A stretch of 64,000 nucleotides of DNA from Phycicoccus sp. Soil802 (GCF_001429605.1 NZ_LMSS01000004.1:248001-312000), one strand, 5' to 3'. Numbered from the stretch's first letter, positions 44,254 through 53,430 are shown. The notes: a model not told the origin generated them from the letters alone. Translations and numbers: made by a program.

Positions 44254-45477
44254 ATGAACGACAAGATCCCGACCCCCATGCAGGCCGCCTTCCTGCGCGG
44301 CGCCCTCAGCCGCCGGACCCTCATGACCGGCGCTGCCGGGCTGGGCGTGACGGCGCTGGCTGCCTGCGGATCGAAGGGCCGTAGCCCTTCGAACAGCGCG
44401 AGCGGCTCGGCCACGCCGACGGCCAAGGCCGCGCAGGACATGTCCGACACCGACAAGCTCATCAACTGGTCCAACTGGCAGCAGTACATCGACGTCTCGG
44501 ACGACGAGAAGAGCCGCCCGACCCTCGACGCCTTCACCAAGGCGACCGGCATCAAGGTCAACTACACCGAGGACTACAACGACAACGACGAGTTCTACGC
44601 GAAGGTCCGTCCGCTGCTCGCCGGTGGACAGGACACCGGCCGCGACGTCTGGTGCTCCACCGACTGGATGGTGGCGCGGCTCATCCGCCAGGGCTACGTG
44701 CAGCCGCTGGACAAGGCCAACATCCCCAACGCCAAGAACCTCGAGGCTGCCTTCCAGGACGTGTCGTTCGACCCGGGCCGGAAGTACTCCCTGCCGTGGC
44801 AGGCGGGCTTCGCCTGTATCGGCTTCAACACCAAGGCGACGGGTGGCAAGAAGGTCACCACGATGACCCAGCTGCTCACCGACCCGGCGCTCAAGGGCAA
44901 GGTGACGCTGCTTTCCGAGATGCGCGACACGGTCGGTCTGGTGCTGCTCGACCAGGGCAAGGACCCGTCGAACTTCACCAAGGCGGACTTCGAGGCCGCC
45001 ATCGCGATGATCCAGAAGGCCAAGGACGCCGGCCAGATCCAGAAGTTCACCGGCAACGACTACACCGACGGCCTGAGCGCCGGCGACATCGCCGCCTGCG
45101 TCGCCTGGTCGGGCGACGTGGCATCGCTCAGCCTCGACGCCCCGGAGCTGGAGCTCACCCTCCCGGAAGCCGGTTACACGCTGTGGTCGGACAACTTCGT
45201 GATCCCCGCCATGGCCAAGCACAAGAAGAACGCCGAGAAGCTCATCAACTACTACTACGACCCCAAGGTGATGGCCGAGGTCGAGGCCTGGGTCAACTAC
45301 ATCTCCCCGGTCGCCGGCACCAAGGAGGCCGTCGCGGCCATCGACAAGGACCTCGGCTCCAACCAGCTCATCTTCCCCTCCACCGAGACCCTGTCGAAGG
45401 CGAAGAAGTTCCGGGACCTCAGCGCCCAGGAGGAGTCCGAGTTCACCCGCATGTTCACCAACCTGGCGACGGGCTGA
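44254..45477 (+). CDS. potD: Polyamine ABC transporter substrate-binding lipoprotein (PotD-like)
   Basis: A 407-residue lipoprotein. A twin-arginine-like SRRTLMTG segment is followed by a lipobox LAAC (Cys near residue 38). The mature domain is of the spermidine/putrescine type: KLINWSNWQQYID, LPWQAGFACIGFNTKA, DGLSAGDIAACVAWSGD, LWSDNFVIPAMAKHKKNAEKL. It captures polyamine outside the membrane. AGGAG lies 8 nt before the ATG. potA starts in its stop codon. Confidence 0.93.
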   Translation: MNDKIPTPMQAAFLRGALSRRTLMTGAAGLGVTALAACGSKGRSPSNSASGSATPTAKAAQDMSDTDKLINWSNWQQYIDVSDDEKSRPTLDAFTKATGIKVNYTEDYNDNDEFYAKVRPLLAGGQDTGRDVWCSTDWMVARLIRQGYVQPLDKANIPNAKNLEAAFQDVSFDPGRKYSLPWQAGFACIGFNTKATGGKKVTTMTQLLTDPALKGKVTLLSEMRDTVGLVLLDQGKDPSNFTKADFEAAIAMIQKAKDAGQIQKFTGNDYTDGLSAGDIAACVAWSGDVASLSLDAPELELTLPEAGYTLWSDNFVIPAMAKHKKNAEKLINYYYDPKVMAEVEAWVNYISPVAGTKEAVAAIDKDLGSNQLIFPSTETLSKAKKFRDLSAQEESEFTRMFTNLATG

Positions 45478-46586
45478 TGGCCACGCAGACCACGGGAGAC
45501 CTGAAGCTGTCGGGTCTGACCAAGGAGTTCGACACCTTCACCGCGGTGCACCCGATGGACCTCGTCATCCCGCAGGGCTCGTTCTTCGCCCTGCTCGGGC
45601 CGTCCGGCTGCGGCAAGACGACGACGCTGCGGATGGTGGCCGGCCTCGAGCAGCCGACGGCAGGCCGGATCCACATCGGGGACACCGAGATCACCGACAC
45701 CAAGGCGCACCAGCGCAACGTCAACACGGTGTTCCAGTCGTACGCCCTCTTCCCGCACATGAGCGTGCTGGAGAACGTCGAGTTCGGGCTCCGTCGGCGC
45801 GGCGACAAGAACGCCGTCGCCAAGGCCAAGGAGGCGCTGGAGCTGGTCCAGCTCGGCGAGGTCGCGAGGAAGAAGCCGGCCCAGCTGTCCGGCGGGATGC
45901 AGCAGCGGGTGGCCCTGGCGCGGGCAGTGGTCAACCGCCCGGACGTGCTCCTGCTCGACGAGCCGCTCGGCGCCCTCGACCTCAAGCTGCGACGGCAGAT
46001 GCAGATCGAGCTCAAGCGCATCCAGCAGGAGGTCGGGCTGACCTTCATCCACGTGACGCACGACCAGGAGGAGGCCATGACCATGGCCGACACCATCGCC
46101 GTGATGAACGCCGGGCGGATCGAGCAGCTGGGTGACCCGGCCACCCTGTACGAGCGGCCGGCCTCCACCTTCGTCGCCAACTTCCTCGGTCAGTCGAACC
46201 TGCTCAAGGCGACGGTGACCGGTCCCGCCCAGAACGGCGAGGTGCCGGTCACGGCATACGACACGGCGCTCACGGTCGCGGCCGACCACGTGCCGGACGG
46301 CGTCAAGGAGGTCTGGCTGGGCGTGCGGCCCGAGAAGCTGCGCATGGGCGAGCACGGTGGGCCGAACCGGCTGCACGGCACGGTGACCGACGTGTCCTTC
46401 ACGGGCGTGGCCACGCAGTACCTGGTCCGTATGCCGTGGGGCCGCGAGCTCACCGTCGTCCAGCAGAACGACGGGTCCAACCGCGCGCGCCCCGGCGAGG
46501 ACGTCACCGTGTCCTGGGCCGCCGAGCACGGGTTCGCACTCGACGCCTCCCAGGCGGCGGACGCGGGCGTCGAGGAGGAGGGGTAG
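45477..46586 (+). CDS. potA: Polyamine ABC transporter ATPase (PotA-like)
   Basis: A 369-residue ATPase. Walker A LLGPSGCGKTTTLRM, Q-loop VFQSYALFPHMSVLENV, signature LSGGMQQRVALARA, Walker B LLLDEPLGALD, H-loop HVTHDQEEAM. A C-terminal TOBE-type domain is present (VRPEKLRMG; VTDVSFTGVATQYLV). It powers import with PotBC. ATG 45477 overlaps the potD stop by 1 nt. Two copies of the genomic octamer lie in its 3' third (46253, 46429). Confidence 0.95.
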   Translation: MATQTTGDLKLSGLTKEFDTFTAVHPMDLVIPQGSFFALLGPSGCGKTTTLRMVAGLEQPTAGRIHIGDTEITDTKAHQRNVNTVFQSYALFPHMSVLENVEFGLRRRGDKNAVAKAKEALELVQLGEVARKKPAQLSGGMQQRVALARAVVNRPDVLLLDEPLGALDLKLRRQMQIELKRIQQEVGLTFIHVTHDQEEAMTMADTIAVMNAGRIEQLGDPATLYERPASTFVANFLGQSNLLKATVTGPAQNGEVPVTAYDTALTVAADHVPDGVKEVWLGVRPEKLRMGEHGGPNRLHGTVTDVSFTGVATQYLVRMPWGRELTVVQQNDGSNRARPGEDVTVSWAAEHGFALDASQAADAGVEEEG

Positions 46587-47503
46587 TGGCCGAGGGGGCC
46601 GCGGTCGTCGGCACCGGCGCACCGGTCCGCAAGCCGGTCCGCCGCGGCCGCTGGGTGCCCTACGCCCTGCTCGCCCCCGGCCTGTTGTGGCTGGTCGTGT
46701 TCTTCGTGGTCCCGATGATCACCCTGGGCTCGCAGTCGCTCCAGGAAGGCAACATCGACGAGGGCTACGTCTTCACAGGCAACGTGTCCATCTACGCGGA
46801 CGCCGTCCAGCGGTACTGGCCACACCTGCTCCGCTCGGTCGGCTACGCGGGGACGGCCACGGTGCTGGCGCTGCTCCTCGGATACCCGCTGGCGTACTTC
46901 ATGGCGCAGAAGGCCGGACGCTGGAAGAACATCCTGCTCATCCTCGTCATCGCCCCCTTCTTCACGAGCTTCCTCATCCGCACGCTGGCCTGGCGCAACA
47001 TCCTGTCCGACGACGGGCCGGTGGTGGCCTTCGCCCAGTCGATCGGGTTCACGAGCCTGCTGCAGGCGATCGGCCTGACCTCCAACGACACGTTGCTCGC
47101 GTCGAAGTTCGCGGTCATCTGCGGTCTGACGTACAACTTCCTGCCGTTCATGATCCTCCCGCTCTATGCCTCGTTGGAGCGCCTCGATCCCCGCCTGGTG
47201 GAGGCGGCTGGCGACCTGTACGCCTCACCGCGAGAGGCGTTCCGCAGGGTCACCTGGCCGCTGTCCCTGCCGGGAGTGGTCGCTGGCACGCTGCTCACCT
47301 TCATCCCTGCTGCGGGCGACTTCATCAACTCGAGGCTGCTCGGGAACACCGAGACCGTGATGATCGGCCAAGTCATCGACAGCCAGTTCCTGCGGGTGCT
47401 CGACTACCCGCTCGCGGCGGCGCTGTCGTTCATCCTGCTGACCATGATCGTCGTCCTCGTCACGTTCTACGTGCGCAAGGCCGGCACCGAGGAGCTGGTC
47501 TGA
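46586..47503 (+). CDS. potB: Polyamine ABC transporter permease (PotB-like)
   Basis: A 305-residue permease with six membrane segments and the EAA loop EAAGDLYASPREAFRRVTWPLSLPGVVAG. A basic N-terminus RKPVRRGRWVPYA precedes helix 1. Pairs with PotC. GTG start overlaps the potA stop by 1 nt. Confidence 0.93.
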   Translation: MAEGAAVVGTGAPVRKPVRRGRWVPYALLAPGLLWLVVFFVVPMITLGSQSLQEGNIDEGYVFTGNVSIYADAVQRYWPHLLRSVGYAGTATVLALLLGYPLAYFMAQKAGRWKNILLILVIAPFFTSFLIRTLAWRNILSDDGPVVAFAQSIGFTSLLQAIGLTSNDTLLASKFAVICGLTYNFLPFMILPLYASLERLDPRLVEAAGDLYASPREAFRRVTWPLSLPGVVAGTLLTFIPAAGDFINSRLLGNTETVMIGQVIDSQFLRVLDYPLAAALSFILLTMIVVLVTFYVRKAGTEELV

Positions 47504-48304
47504 GTGGCCGTGCTGTCCTGGATCCGCCGGCACCTGCTGGCCTTCGCCGCCCTGGCCGTCCTGACGCTGCTGCTCGTGCCCAACGTCGTGGTGGCCGTGT
47601 TCTCGTTCAACGACCCGGTCGGCAAGTTCAACTACAACTGGGCCCGGTTTTCCACCGACGCGTGGACGCACCCCTGCGGCTCGCCCGGCATCTGCGAGTC
47701 GCTCGGGCTGAGCCTGCGGATCGGGGTGACCGCCTCGCTGATCGCCACCGTGCTCGGCACGATGGTGGCCCTCGCGCTGGGTCGCTACCAGTTCCGGGGG
47801 CGTGCGGCGACCAACCTCCTGATCTTCGTGCCCATGGCCACCCCCGAGGTGGTGATGGGGTCCAGCCTGCTCACGCTCTTCCTCATGCTGGGCATCCCGG
47901 CCGGGGCGCTGGCGATCCTCATCGCCCACATCATGTTCTGCGTCTCGTTCGTCGTGGTGGCGGTCAAGGCCCGGGTGGCAACGCTCGACCCACGCCTTGA
48001 GGAGGCGGCCGCTGACCTGGGGGCGACCCCAGCCCAGACGTTCCTGCGGGTGACGTTGCCGCTCGCGGCTCCGGGCATCGCGGCCGGGGCGCTGCTGGCC
48101 TTCTCCCTGAGCTTCGACGACTACATCATCACCAACTTCAACGCCTCACCCAGCTCGATCACCTTCCCCATGTTCGTGTGGGGTGCGGCCCAACGCGGGG
48201 TCCCGGTGCAGGTCAACGTCATCGGCACGGTCGTGTTCCTCGCGGCCCTGCTGTTCGTGATCGCCGGCCAGGTCCTCAGCAACCGACGACAGAGAGCAGT
48301 CTGA
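47504..48304 (+). CDS. potC: Polyamine ABC transporter permease (PotC-like)
   Basis: A 266-residue permease with about six membrane segments; EAA loop EEAAADLGATPAQTFLRVTLPLAAPGIAAG and the PotC-typical SFSLSFDDYIITNF (here LAFSLSFDDYIITNF). GTG start directly after the potB stop. Completes the PotABCD importer. Confidence 0.93.
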   Translation: MAVLSWIRRHLLAFAALAVLTLLLVPNVVVAVFSFNDPVGKFNYNWARFSTDAWTHPCGSPGICESLGLSLRIGVTASLIATVLGTMVALALGRYQFRGRAATNLLIFVPMATPEVVMGSSLLTLFLMLGIPAGALAILIAHIMFCVSFVVVAVKARVATLDPRLEEAAADLGATPAQTFLRVTLPLAAPGIAAGALLAFSLSFDDYIITNFNASPSSITFPMFVWGAAQRGVPVQVNVIGTVVFLAALLFVIAGQVLSNRRQRAV

Positions 48305-48308
48305 CTCC

Positions 48309-49583
48309 GTGCGCATCCTCATGATCGGCGCCGGTGGCGTCGGCGACGCTGCCGCGCGCATCGCCGTCGAGCGGGACTTCTTCGTCCAGCTCGTGGTGGC
48401 CGACTACGACCTGTCGCGGGCCGAGGCGACCGTGGCGGCGGCGGCCGCTCGTCGCCCCGGCGAGTCCCGGCTCGTGGCGGCGCAGGTCGACGCCTCCGAC
48501 GAGGTGGCGGTGGCCGCCCTGGCCGGGCAGCACGGTGCGACCCACGTGTTCAACGCCGTCGACCCGCGGTTCGTCATGCCGATCTTCCGAGGCGCCCTCG
48601 CGGCGGGGGCGAGCTATCTCGACATGGCGATGAGCCTCTCGCGGCGCCACCCCGACGAGCCCTACGCGAAGGTGGGGGTCAAGCTCGGCGACGAGCAGTT
48701 CGCGATGGCCGACCAGTGGGAGGAGTCCGGCCAGCTGGCCCTGCTGGGCATGGGGGTCGAGCCCGGGCTCTCCGACGTGTTCGCCCGCTATGCCTCCGAC
48801 CACCTGTTCTCGAGCATCGACGAGCTCGGCACCCGGGACGGTGCCAACCTCGCCGTCTACGACGAGGACGGCAACGAGACCTTCGCCCCGGGCTTCTCGA
48901 TGTGGACGATCATCGAGGAGTGCCTCAACCCGCCGGTGGTGTGGGAGAAGGCGCGCGCCAGCGCTGGGGGAGGGGTCGAGTCGGGCTTCTTCACCCTGCC
49001 CGCGTTCAGCGAGCCGGAGGTGTTCGACTTCCCGGAGGGCATCGGCCCGGTGGAGTGCGTGCACGTCGAGCACGAGGAGGTGCTGCTCATGCCCCGCTGG
49101 CTGGATGCCGAGCGGGTCACCTTCAAGTACGGCCTCGGCGACGAGCTGATCACCATCCTGCGCACCCTCCACACGCTGGGGCTCGACGGCACGGACCCGG
49201 TGCGGGTCAAGGGCGTCGAGGTGTCACCCCGCGACGTGGTCGCGGCGGTCCTTCCCGACCCGGCCACCATCGGGCCGCGGATGAAGGGCAAGACCTGTGC
49301 CGGCGTCTTCGTCACGGGCACGGGGAAGGACGGGAAACCTCGCCGCACCTACCTCTTCCACGTGTCCGACAACGAGGAGACCATGGCGGAGTACGGCGCG
49401 CAGTGCGTCGTCTGGCAGACCGCCGTCAACCCCGTCGTCGCTCTCGAGCTCGTGGCGACCGGGGTCTGGAGCGGTCGTGGTGTGCTGGGTCCGGAGGCGT
49501 TCGACGCGAAGCCGTTCCTCGACCTCCTCGCCGCCCCCAAGCCGGTCGGCTACGGTTCCCCCTGGGGCCTGGAAGACCGCTGA
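48309..49583 (+). CDS. Saccharopine dehydrogenase-family protein
   Basis: A 424-residue protein. N-terminal Rossmann motif RILMIGAGGVGDAAARIA and a C-terminal saccharopine-dehydrogenase-like domain (GMGVEPGLSDVFARYASDHLF; VWQTAVNPVVALELVATGVW). Relatives include lysine-pathway saccharopine dehydrogenase, carboxynorspermidine/carboxyspermidine dehydrogenase and homospermidine synthase. Position 5 nt after potC in a polyamine operon makes a polyamine-linked NAD(P) reaction likely, perhaps a carboxy-polyamine or a homospermidine-like product. That is inference. GTG start. Confidence 0.82.
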   Translation: MRILMIGAGGVGDAAARIAVERDFFVQLVVADYDLSRAEATVAAAAARRPGESRLVAAQVDASDEVAVAALAGQHGATHVFNAVDPRFVMPIFRGALAAGASYLDMAMSLSRRHPDEPYAKVGVKLGDEQFAMADQWEESGQLALLGMGVEPGLSDVFARYASDHLFSSIDELGTRDGANLAVYDEDGNETFAPGFSMWTIIEECLNPPVVWEKARASAGGGVESGFFTLPAFSEPEVFDFPEGIGPVECVHVEHEEVLLMPRWLDAERVTFKYGLGDELITILRTLHTLGLDGTDPVRVKGVEVSPRDVVAAVLPDPATIGPRMKGKTCAGVFVTGTGKDGKPRRTYLFHVSDNEETMAEYGAQCVVWQTAVNPVVALELVATGVWSGRGVLGPEAFDAKPFLDLLAAPKPVGYGSPWGLEDR

Positions 49584-49605
49584 TTCCCATGGCCCGCAAC
49601 GGGAC

Positions 49606-49611
49606 TAGGTT
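49606..49611 (+). promoter_or_regulatory. -10-like element before the agmatinase gene
   Basis: TAGGTT, 6 nt before the ATG at 49618. It suggests speB-gabD can be transcribed independently of potDABC. Confidence 0.45.
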
Positions 49612-49617
49612 GGCTCC

Positions 49618-50733
49618 ATGACGAGATACGGCCAGCAGTACGGCCCGGACTTCACCTTCCTCGGCGTGGACCGCTGCGACCTCGACGACGAGGCCACGTA
49701 TGCCGGGGCCGACGTCGTGATCCTCGGTGCGCCGTTCGACGGCGGCACTTCCCACCGGCCGGGCACGCGCTTCGGTCCGCAGGCGATCCGGATGACCGAC
49801 TACCTGCCCCACGACGGTTCGCGTCCGTCGCTGGCGCTGCGCACCGACGGCCTGGTCGACCTCAGGGTGGTCGACGCGGGCGACGTCGAGATGTACTCCG
49901 GCGACATCGAGCGGTCCCTGCCGAAGCTCGAAGCCGCCGTCGAGCGCGTGACCCGCGCGGGCGCCATACCGGTGGTCCTCGGAGGTGACCACTCGATCGC
50001 GTTCCCGGACGCCAAGGGAGTCGCCAACGTGCTCGGCCACGGCCGTGTGTCGATGATCCACTTCGACGCCCACGCCGACACCGGCGACATCGAGTTCGGG
50101 TCGCTGTGGGGGCACGGCCAGCCGATGCGCCGGCTCATCGAGTCCGGAGCGCTGCGGGGCGACCGGTTCCTCCAGATCGGGCTGCGCGGCTACTGGCCGC
50201 CGCCCGAGACCCTCGACTGGATGGCCGGGCAGCAGATGCGGTCGTTCGAGATGACCGAGATCGTGCACCGTGGGCTGGACGAGGTGCTCACCGAGGCCTT
50301 CACCATCGCCACCGACGAGTGCGAGGGGGTCTTCCTCTCGGTGGACATCGACGTCTGCGACCCCGGCCACGCGCCCGGCACGGGCACTCCCGAGCCGGGT
50401 GGGCTGTCGGCCCGACAGCTCCTCGACGCCGTGCGGCGGATCTGCCTGGAGCTGCCGGTGGTCGGCGTCGACGTCGTCGAGGTCAGCCCGCCCTACGACC
50501 ATGCAGACATCACCGCAGCCCTCGCGAACCGCGTCGTCCTCGAGGCGCTGTCGGCGATCGCACGCAAGCGTCAGGACGAGCGCGACGGCACCCGGTGGGA
50601 CCCCTCGCAGCCGCTGCTGTCGGGGCGCAACGCCGCCATCCCGCAGGGTCACATCCCGCACCAGCACACCCACCAGACCCACGACCAGTCACCCGAACAG
50701 GCGCGCGACCACACACCGGAGGAACAGGGCTGA
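49618..50733 (+). CDS. speB: Agmatinase / guanidinobutyrase (ureohydrolase) with His-rich tail
   Basis: A 371-residue ureohydrolase. Manganese ligands are in VVLGGDHSIAF, IHFDAHADTG and SVDIDVCDPGHAPGTGTPEPGG, all conserved. It hydrolyses agmatine to putrescine and urea, or guanidinobutyrate to GABA and urea; both products feed this cluster. Typical length is 300-330. The extra C-terminus is rich in His, Gln and Thr (HIPHQHTHQTHDQSPEQ), a possible metal-binding tail. Co-transcribed with gabD, whose ATG overlaps its stop by 1 nt. Confidence 0.92.
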   Translation: MTRYGQQYGPDFTFLGVDRCDLDDEATYAGADVVILGAPFDGGTSHRPGTRFGPQAIRMTDYLPHDGSRPSLALRTDGLVDLRVVDAGDVEMYSGDIERSLPKLEAAVERVTRAGAIPVVLGGDHSIAFPDAKGVANVLGHGRVSMIHFDAHADTGDIEFGSLWGHGQPMRRLIESGALRGDRFLQIGLRGYWPPPETLDWMAGQQMRSFEMTEIVHRGLDEVLTEAFTIATDECEGVFLSVDIDVCDPGHAPGTGTPEPGGLSARQLLDAVRRICLELPVVGVDVVEVSPPYDHADITAALANRVVLEALSAIARKRQDERDGTRWDPSQPLLSGRNAAIPQGHIPHQHTHQTHDQSPEQARDHTPEEQG

Positions 50734-52193
50734 TGGCCACCACGCAGAAGTCCCTCATCGACTCGGTCCCCAAGGGGCTGTTCATCGGCGGCGTGTGGCG
50801 TGACGCCACCGGGGGTGCCACCCTCGCGGTCGAGGACCCCTCGAGCGGGAGCACCCTGACCCACGTCGCCGACGCGACCGTGGCGGACGGCAAAGCCGCC
50901 CTGGACGCGGCCGTGGGGGCGCAGGCGGAGTGGGCGGCGACCCCGCCGCGCGACCGCGGTGAGATCTTGCGCGCGGCCTTCGAGCTGATCACCGAGCGGG
51001 CTGAGGACTTCGCCACGCTGATGACACTGGAGATGGGCAAGACCCTGGCCGAGTCGCGCGGCGAGGTGACCTATGGCGCCGAGTTCTTCCGCTGGTTCTC
51101 CGAGGAGGCCGTCCGGATCCACGGCCGGTGGTCCACCGCACCCAACGGCGCGACGCGGTTGCTCACGATGAAGAAGCCGGTCGGGCCCACGCTGATGATC
51201 ACCCCGTGGAACTTCCCACTGGCCATGGGCACCCGCAAGATCGGCCCGGCCATCGCGGCCGGATGCACCATGGTCGTCAAGCCGGCCAGCCAGACCCCGC
51301 TGACCATGCTCGCGCTCGCCGAGCTGCTGCGGGAATGCGGCCTGCCCGCCGGCGTGCTGAACGTCATCACGACGAGGCACACCGGTGACGTGATGGAGCC
51401 CCTCATCCGCGACCCGCGGTTGCGCAAGCTCACCTTCACCGGGTCCACGGGAATCGGTCGCAAGCTCGTGGAGCAGTCGGCCGAGCAGCTCCTCCGGGTC
51501 TCGATGGAGCTCGGCGGCAACGCGCCGTTCATCGTGTTCGAGGACGCCGACCTCGACCGCGCTGTCGACGGGGCCATGCTCGCCAAGATGCGCAACATCG
51601 GAGAGGCCTGCACGGCGGCCAACCGGTTCTTCGTGCACGAGAGCGTCGCCGAGGAGTTCGCCCAGAAGTTCGCCGCCCGGATGTCCGGCCTCACCATCGG
51701 CAAGGGCACCAGGAAGGGGGTCGACGTCGGCCCGCTCATCGACGCCAAGGCGCGCGACGGGGTGACCGAGCTCGTCGAGGACGCCAAGGCCAAGGGCGGC
51801 ACCGTCGTCACCGGCGGCGGCCAGGTCAAGGGCCGCGGCTACTTCTTCGAGCCCACCGTGATCACTGGGGTGCCGATGAACGCGCGAATGATGAGCGAGG
51901 AGATCTTCGGGCCGGTGGCACCGATCACGACGTTCGGCACGGAGGCCGAGGCCATCGCCAAGGCCAACAGCACCGAGTTCGGGCTGGCGTCGTACGTCTT
52001 CACCAACGACCTCAGCCGGGTGATCCGGGTCAGCGAGGCGCTCGAGTACGGGATGATCGGGATCAACCAGGGCATCATCTCCAACCCGGCCGCTCCCTTC
52101 GGCGGGGTGAAGGCCTCCGGCTTCGGCCGTGAAGGCGGCTTCGAGGGGATCGACGAGTACCTCGAGACGACCTATGTCGGAATTGCCCCGTAA
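50733..52193 (+). CDS. gabD: NAD(P)-dependent succinate-semialdehyde dehydrogenase
   Basis: A 486-residue ALDH. MITPWNFPLAMGTRKIGPAIAAGC, SMELGGNAPFIVFEDADLD with the catalytic Glu, NIGEACTAANRFFV with the catalytic Cys, and PFGGVKASGFGREGG are SSADH-like. It oxidises succinic semialdehyde to succinate, the last step from putrescine/GABA into the TCA cycle. Weak short hairpins (CCCCC-act-GGGGG at 52240-52252) follow the stop. Confidence 0.9.
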   Translation: MATTQKSLIDSVPKGLFIGGVWRDATGGATLAVEDPSSGSTLTHVADATVADGKAALDAAVGAQAEWAATPPRDRGEILRAAFELITERAEDFATLMTLEMGKTLAESRGEVTYGAEFFRWFSEEAVRIHGRWSTAPNGATRLLTMKKPVGPTLMITPWNFPLAMGTRKIGPAIAAGCTMVVKPASQTPLTMLALAELLRECGLPAGVLNVITTRHTGDVMEPLIRDPRLRKLTFTGSTGIGRKLVEQSAEQLLRVSMELGGNAPFIVFEDADLDRAVDGAMLAKMRNIGEACTAANRFFVHESVAEEFAQKFAARMSGLTIGKGTRKGVDVGPLIDAKARDGVTELVEDAKAKGGTVVTGGGQVKGRGYFFEPTVITGVPMNARMMSEEIFGPVAPITTFGTEAEAIAKANSTEFGLASYVFTNDLSRVIRVSEALEYGMIGINQGIISNPAAPFGGVKASGFGREGGFEGIDEYLETTYVGIAP

Positions 52194-52263
52194 CGGCGGA
52201 ACAAAGGGTCATCCTTTTGGATGCGAACCGCGTCAAACTCCCCCACTGGGGGTCGTGGGGTTG

Positions 52264-52269
52264 TTGAAT
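52264..52269 (+). promoter_or_regulatory. -10-like element before the DnaB-like gene
   Basis: TTGAAT, 7 nt before the ATG at 52277. Confidence 0.4.
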
Positions 52270-52276
52270 CGGTCAC

Positions 52277-53368
52277 ATGACCACGGACCCGGCCCCCGTC
52301 CTGTCGGTCGCGGACAGCATGCCGTCTGACCCCGCGTCCGAATCCGAGGACTTCGCCTCACACTCCCGCAACGTCGGGCGCCTGCGCTCCCTGAGCGACG
52401 TGCTCGTCGAGACCGACGAGAAGCTCCGCCTGGGGGAGACGGCCGGGGCCAGGGTCTGGCCCACCGGTTTCGAGGCACTCGACCTCGCCCTGACCGGTGG
52501 CTTCCGCTCGGGTGAGCTCGTGCTGATCGGCGGGCCGCAGGGCCTCGGCAAGACCGCCATGGCCCTGCAGATGCTGCGCAACGCCGTGGCCGCCAACCGC
52601 AGCGCCGTGCTGTTCACCTACGAGCACGACGCCCACAGCATCCTCGAGCGGCTCATCGCCATCGAGGCCGGCGCCATCAAGGGCATCGAGGGCGTCGGGC
52701 TCACCAAGATCCGGGCAGGCTTCGAGGCCCGGCACAGTCGCGCCCGCTCGATGCGCGAACGCTTCGCCGACACCGTGGGCGGGGCCGAGGCCGTCGAGGC
52801 GCTCGAGGGCTACGCGCAGCGGCTGCACGTCCACACGTCCAGCGGCATGCACACCACCATCGACGCCATCCGTGCGGCCGTCGCCGAGGTGGTCGAGTCC
52901 GACGGGCGGCCACCGCTGGTGCTCGTGGACTACCTCCAGAAGGTCCCCGTGCCGGGCGTGGTCAACGAGGAGGACCGCATCTCGGTGGTCGTCGAGCGCC
53001 TCAAGGACATGTCGCTCGAGCTCGGCGTGCCGGTGGTCGCCATCGTCGCCGCCGACAAGTCCAGCCTGGTCGCCGGCCGCCGCATGCGGGTCAACGACCT
53101 GCGCGGGTCGTCCGCCCTCGCCTACGAGGCCGACGTCGTGCTGATCCTCAACGACAAGTACGACATCGTCGCCAAGCACCACCTCGTCTACCACCTCGGC
53201 AACGCCGAACGGTTCCGCCACTGGGTCGTCATGTCGATCGAGAAGAACCGCAACGGCGCCGACCACCTCGAGCTGGAGTTCCAGAAGCGGTTCGAGCAGG
53301 GCCGGTTCGAGCCCGAGGGGCGCGTCGTCGAGGAGCAGCTCATCGAGGAGCGCGTCTTCCAGCAGTAG
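52277..53368 (+). CDS. Stand-alone DnaB-helicase-like RecA-fold ATPase
   Basis: 363 residues. Walker A LIGGPQGLGKTAMALQML, DnaB-like motif H1a region AVLFTYEHDAHSILERLIAIEAG, Walker B PPLVLVDYLQKVPVPG, and an H4-like block DLRGSSALAYEADVVLILND. The N-terminal DnaB primase-binding domain is missing, replaced by about 60 polar residues, and the C-terminus is acidic. The real replicative helicase is normally over 400 residues, so this is a paralogue of unknown role, perhaps RadA/KaiC-like. Monocistronic with its own promoter element. Confidence 0.75.
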   Translation: MTTDPAPVLSVADSMPSDPASESEDFASHSRNVGRLRSLSDVLVETDEKLRLGETAGARVWPTGFEALDLALTGGFRSGELVLIGGPQGLGKTAMALQMLRNAVAANRSAVLFTYEHDAHSILERLIAIEAGAIKGIEGVGLTKIRAGFEARHSRARSMRERFADTVGGAEAVEALEGYAQRLHVHTSSGMHTTIDAIRAAVAEVVESDGRPPLVLVDYLQKVPVPGVVNEEDRISVVVERLKDMSLELGVPVVAIVAADKSSLVAGRRMRVNDLRGSSALAYEADVVLILNDKYDIVAKHHLVYHLGNAERFRHWVVMSIEKNRNGADHLELEFQKRFEQGRFEPEGRVVEEQLIEERVFQQ

Positions 53369-53417
53369 CCCTACGGCTGTAGGACCTCTGCCGGGTGCGG
53401 GGCGGCGAACGCCCCCC

Positions 53418-53423
53418 TAGGGT
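53418..53423 (+). promoter_or_regulatory. -10-like element before the signal-peptide stub and barstar
   Basis: TAGGGT, 7 nt before the ATG at 53431. Confidence 0.45.
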
Positions 53424-53430
53424 CGAACCC

